A stretch of 6,434 nt of DNA from Clostridia bacterium (GTDB lineage: Bacteria; Bacillota; Clostridia; Oscillospirales; Butyricicoccaceae). The position numbers and the translations under genes are program-made. The stretch spans positions 1-6,434 of the forward strand of contig JAFYNW010000032.1 of assembly GCA_017547995.1 (NCBI GenBank). Direction: 5' to 3'. The notes under the pieces are model-generated. The model ran no database searches and was not told the origin of the DNA. It saw nothing but the letters and a program-made list of their open reading frames with translations. Positions 4,907-6,434 of this stretch are shown here, piece by piece. Within the stretch, counting starts at the first letter, position 1. Every line of letters begins with the position of its first letter.

Positions 4907-6181
4907 TTAGAAAATATATTCGAACTGGAGGCCGCAGGCGTCGACTGTGTCTTTTTCCTGGATGCCTTCTCTTTCGAGCATATCGAACACGCCTGCCTTG
5001 CGGAGTGTTCTTTCAAAGTACATTCTGGATTCGTAGTCGCCGAAGTTTGTGGAGCCGACAACCTTTTCAATCCAGGTACCGCGGATGTAGTAGATGCCGT
5101 CTTCAACTTCGATCTGGATGTCACGTTCTTCAGGAAGTGCTTCTTCTTCGAATACGAAGTCTGCTTCAAAGTCAGGGATTGGATCGAGCTTCTGGAGTTC
5201 GTCCCAAACCTTATAAATGAGAGCCTGTGTACCTGTATTTGTAGCCGCAGACATTTCAAGGCACATAAAGCCCATCTGTTCTGCCGCAACCTTTACTCTT
5301 TCGAGATTATCGCTGTCTTCTTCGAGAATATCTGTCTTGTTACATACGATGATCTGTGGGCGCTTTGCCAGCTCAGGGCTGTATCTTTCGAGCTCACGGT
5401 TGATAATCATCATATCATCCACAGGGTCTCTGCCTTCGGAGCCGGAAACGTCGACGAGATGAACGAGAAGTCGGCATCTTTCAACGTGACGAAGGAAATA
5501 ATGGCCGAGGCCAACGCCTTCGGACGCGCCTTCGATAAGACCTGGGATGTCAGCGCAGACGAAAGACTGACCTGCATCAACAAATACAACACCGAGGTTT
5601 GGTGTGAGAGTTGTGAAGTGGTAATTTGCAATCTTTGGTCTGGACTTGGAAATCATGGAAAGGAGTGTGGACTTACCTACGTTAGGGAAGCCGATGAGAC
5701 CTACGTCAGCGATAAGCTTGAGCTCGAGAAGGATTTCTCTTTCGTCGCCTTCGAGACCCGGCTTTGCAAAGCGAGGAGCCTGACGTGTAGGAGTTGCAAA
5801 GTGTGCATTACCCCAGCCGCCTCTGCCGCCCTTGGCTGCGATGAAGCGTTCTGTGCTGGACATATCGCACATGAGAGCGCCTGTTGCGCTGTCCTTGATG
5901 AGTGTACCGCGTGGTACCTTGATAACGAGGTCCTTACCTGCCTTGCCGAAGGAGTTTTTGCCTCCGCCAGGCATGCCGCTTTCCGCTACGTACTTTCTCT
6001 TGAAGCGGAAGTCGAGAAGAGTATTCATGTGGTCATCAACCTCGAAAACAACGTTGCCGCCGAGGCCGCCGTCGCCGCCGTCAGGACCGCCTGCTGCTAC
6101 GTATTTTTCTCTGTGGAAATGGACGATACCGTCGCCGCCCTTACCAGCCTTGATTCTGATTTTAACTATATCGACAAACAT
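4907..6181 (-). CDS. obgE: Obg family GTPase, ribosome assembly and growth control
   Basis: Obg is an essential cytosolic GTPase that binds the large ribosomal subunit late in assembly and links growth to nucleotide state. The 424-residue protein is full length for the Firmicutes form. The glycine-rich Obg domain covers about 1-158 (KAGKGGDGIVHFHREKYV near the start, GGPDGGDGGLGGNVV at 31-45). The G domain has G1 GFPNVGKST (164-172), switch I with HFTTLTPNLG (188-197), G3 DIPG (211-214), G4 NKTD (281-284) and G5 SAA (311-313). The C-terminal OCT domain spans about 350-424. All nucleotide-binding residues are present. Start ATG at 6181 has a strong GGAGGTGA (6195-6188) nine bases upstream of it. 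In Firmicutes obg often follows rplU and rpmA; here the 250 bases upstream hold only hairpins, and no neighbour is visible inside the window. Confidence 0.97.
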   Translation of the reverse strand: MFVDIVKIRIKAGKGGDGIVHFHREKYVAAGGPDGGDGGLGGNVVFEVDDHMNTLLDFRFKRKYVAESGMPGGGKNSFGKAGKDLVIKVPRGTLIKDSATGALMCDMSSTERFIAAKGGRGGWGNAHFATPTRQAPRFAKPGLEGDEREILLELKLIADVGLIGFPNVGKSTLLSMISKSRPKIANYHFTTLTPNLGVVFVDAGQSFVCADIPGLIEGASEGVGLGHYFLRHVERCRLLVHLVDVSGSEGRDPVDDMMIINRELERYSPELAKRPQIIVCNKTDILEEDSDNLERVKVAAEQMGFMCLEMSAATNTGTQALIYKVWDELQKLDPIPDFEADFVFEEEALPEERDIQIEVEDGIYYIRGTWIEKVVGSTNFGDYESRMYFERTLRKAGVFDMLEREGIQEKDTVDACGLQFEYIF

Positions 6182-6221
6182 GGATTTTCACCTCCGTTGT
6201 TGTGGGTGGATATATCGGATG

Positions 6222-6341
6222 AAAATTGCACAGGGTGTGCATTTTTTTCGCTTTGCGAAAGTTATATGCTGCACACAGCGCGATATGTGCTGCGCACGCG
6301 ATATTCGACTTTCCCGAGCGATACGTTGCCCGAGGCAACGT
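6222..6341 (-). repeat. Array of mini-hairpins with ATATCGC / ATATAAC linkers (right)
   Basis: In plus coordinates six hairpins follow one another: TGCACA/TGTGCA (6227-6232 with 6236-6241), TTCGC/GCGAA (6247-6251 with 6255-6259), GCTG/CAGC (6268-6271 with 6276-6279), GTGC/GCAC (6287-6290 with 6294-6297), a weak TCG/CGA (6305-6307 with 6315-6317), and ACGTTGCC/GGCAACGT (6323-6330 with 6334-6341). On the minus strand the linkers read ATATAAC (6267-6261), ATATCGC (6286-6280), ATATCGC (6304-6298) and TATCGC (6323-6318). The array ends about 40 bases before the obg start and lies in its probable leader or intergenic gap. Confidence 0.65.
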
Positions 6342-6345
6342 TAAT

Positions 6346-6422
6346 GTATCTGCGATGTGATTGGATAATCAAACGAGCAATGCTCGACCCTACAAATCCT
6401 GTGTCATTCTTCGTTTTGCAGG
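6346..6422 (-). repeat. CCTGCAA / AGAATGACA / GTAGGG module (right)
   Basis: On the minus strand the order is CCTGCAA (6422-6416), AGAATGACA (6410-6402), eight bases, GTAGGG (6393-6388), a CGAGC/GCTCG hairpin (plus 6374-6378 with 6382-6386), TTATCCAAT (6368-6360) and CATCGCAGATAC (6357-6346), running straight into the mini-hairpin array. The same blocks occur on the plus strand at 222-270 and 351-407. This is GTAGGG-hairpin copy 6. Confidence 0.65.
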
Positions 6423-6434
6423 ATATCCTTCACA

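Noticed and set aside
4516..5220. A 234-codon plus-strand open frame
   Set aside because: It crosses the double-hairpin repeat, the minus-strand promoter and the obg terminator, then continues antisense to obg. It is a shadow frame.
249..6341. CRISPR array
   Set aside because: The constant parts are only about seven bases and the variable parts are themselves palindromic and shorter than 20 bases. No cas gene is present.
222..6422. The whole window as a composite transposon bounded by inverted repeats
   Set aside because: The end modules are inverted relative to each other, but related hairpins also occur inside at 3012-3062 and 4825-4859. No transposase or integrase is present and the cargo is core housekeeping genes.

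Overview
The window looks like chromosomal housekeeping DNA from a member of the Firmicutes, most likely a fermentative clostridium. Three things point there. TmcAL (YlbM family) is essentially a Firmicutes protein. Obg carries the C-terminal OCT extension. Acetate kinase sits back to back with tmcAL, and these two are commonly neighbours in clostridia. Strong Shine-Dalgarno sequences (GGAGG, AAGGAG) and AT-rich sigma-A-type promoters agree. I cannot name a genus.

Layout, left to right. Bases 1-438 hold no gene but a dense series of short hairpins and modular repeats. Next comes the acetate kinase gene (minus, 494-1683), with a terminator beyond its end and a one-base frameshift near 1066-1071. 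Bases 1684-1820 are a divergent intergenic region in which the ackA and tmcAL promoters face each other. tmcAL (plus, 1821-2984) follows and ends at a two-way terminator shared with the converging gene. That gene (minus, 3181-4506) encodes a CNNM/CorC-type membrane protein with CBS domains. Bases 4507-4906 contain a perfect-consensus minus-strand promoter, a possible 40-residue ORF, two repeat elements and the obg terminator. obg (minus, 4907-6181) is complete. Bases 6182-6434 form another hairpin array.

The genes do not form one pathway. ackA and tmcAL share a substrate: AckA interconverts acetate and acetyl phosphate, while TmcAL uses acetate and ATP to acetylate the wobble cytidine of elongator tRNA-Met. 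Obg is a ribosome-assembly GTPase. The CNNM protein is a probable divalent-cation transporter.

The most unusual content is between the genes. Six hairpins headed by GTAGGG occur, all intergenic, with unrelated but self-complementary stems. Two of them belong to a longer module (CCTGCAA, AGAATGACA, eight bases, GTAGGG hairpin, TTATCCAAT, CATCGCAGATAC, then an array of tiny hairpins with constant linkers) found at both ends of the window in opposite orientation. A second repeat type, a double hairpin, flanks the CNNM gene on both sides. These look like dispersed structured repeats. I found no mobile-element gene, defence system or CRISPR array.
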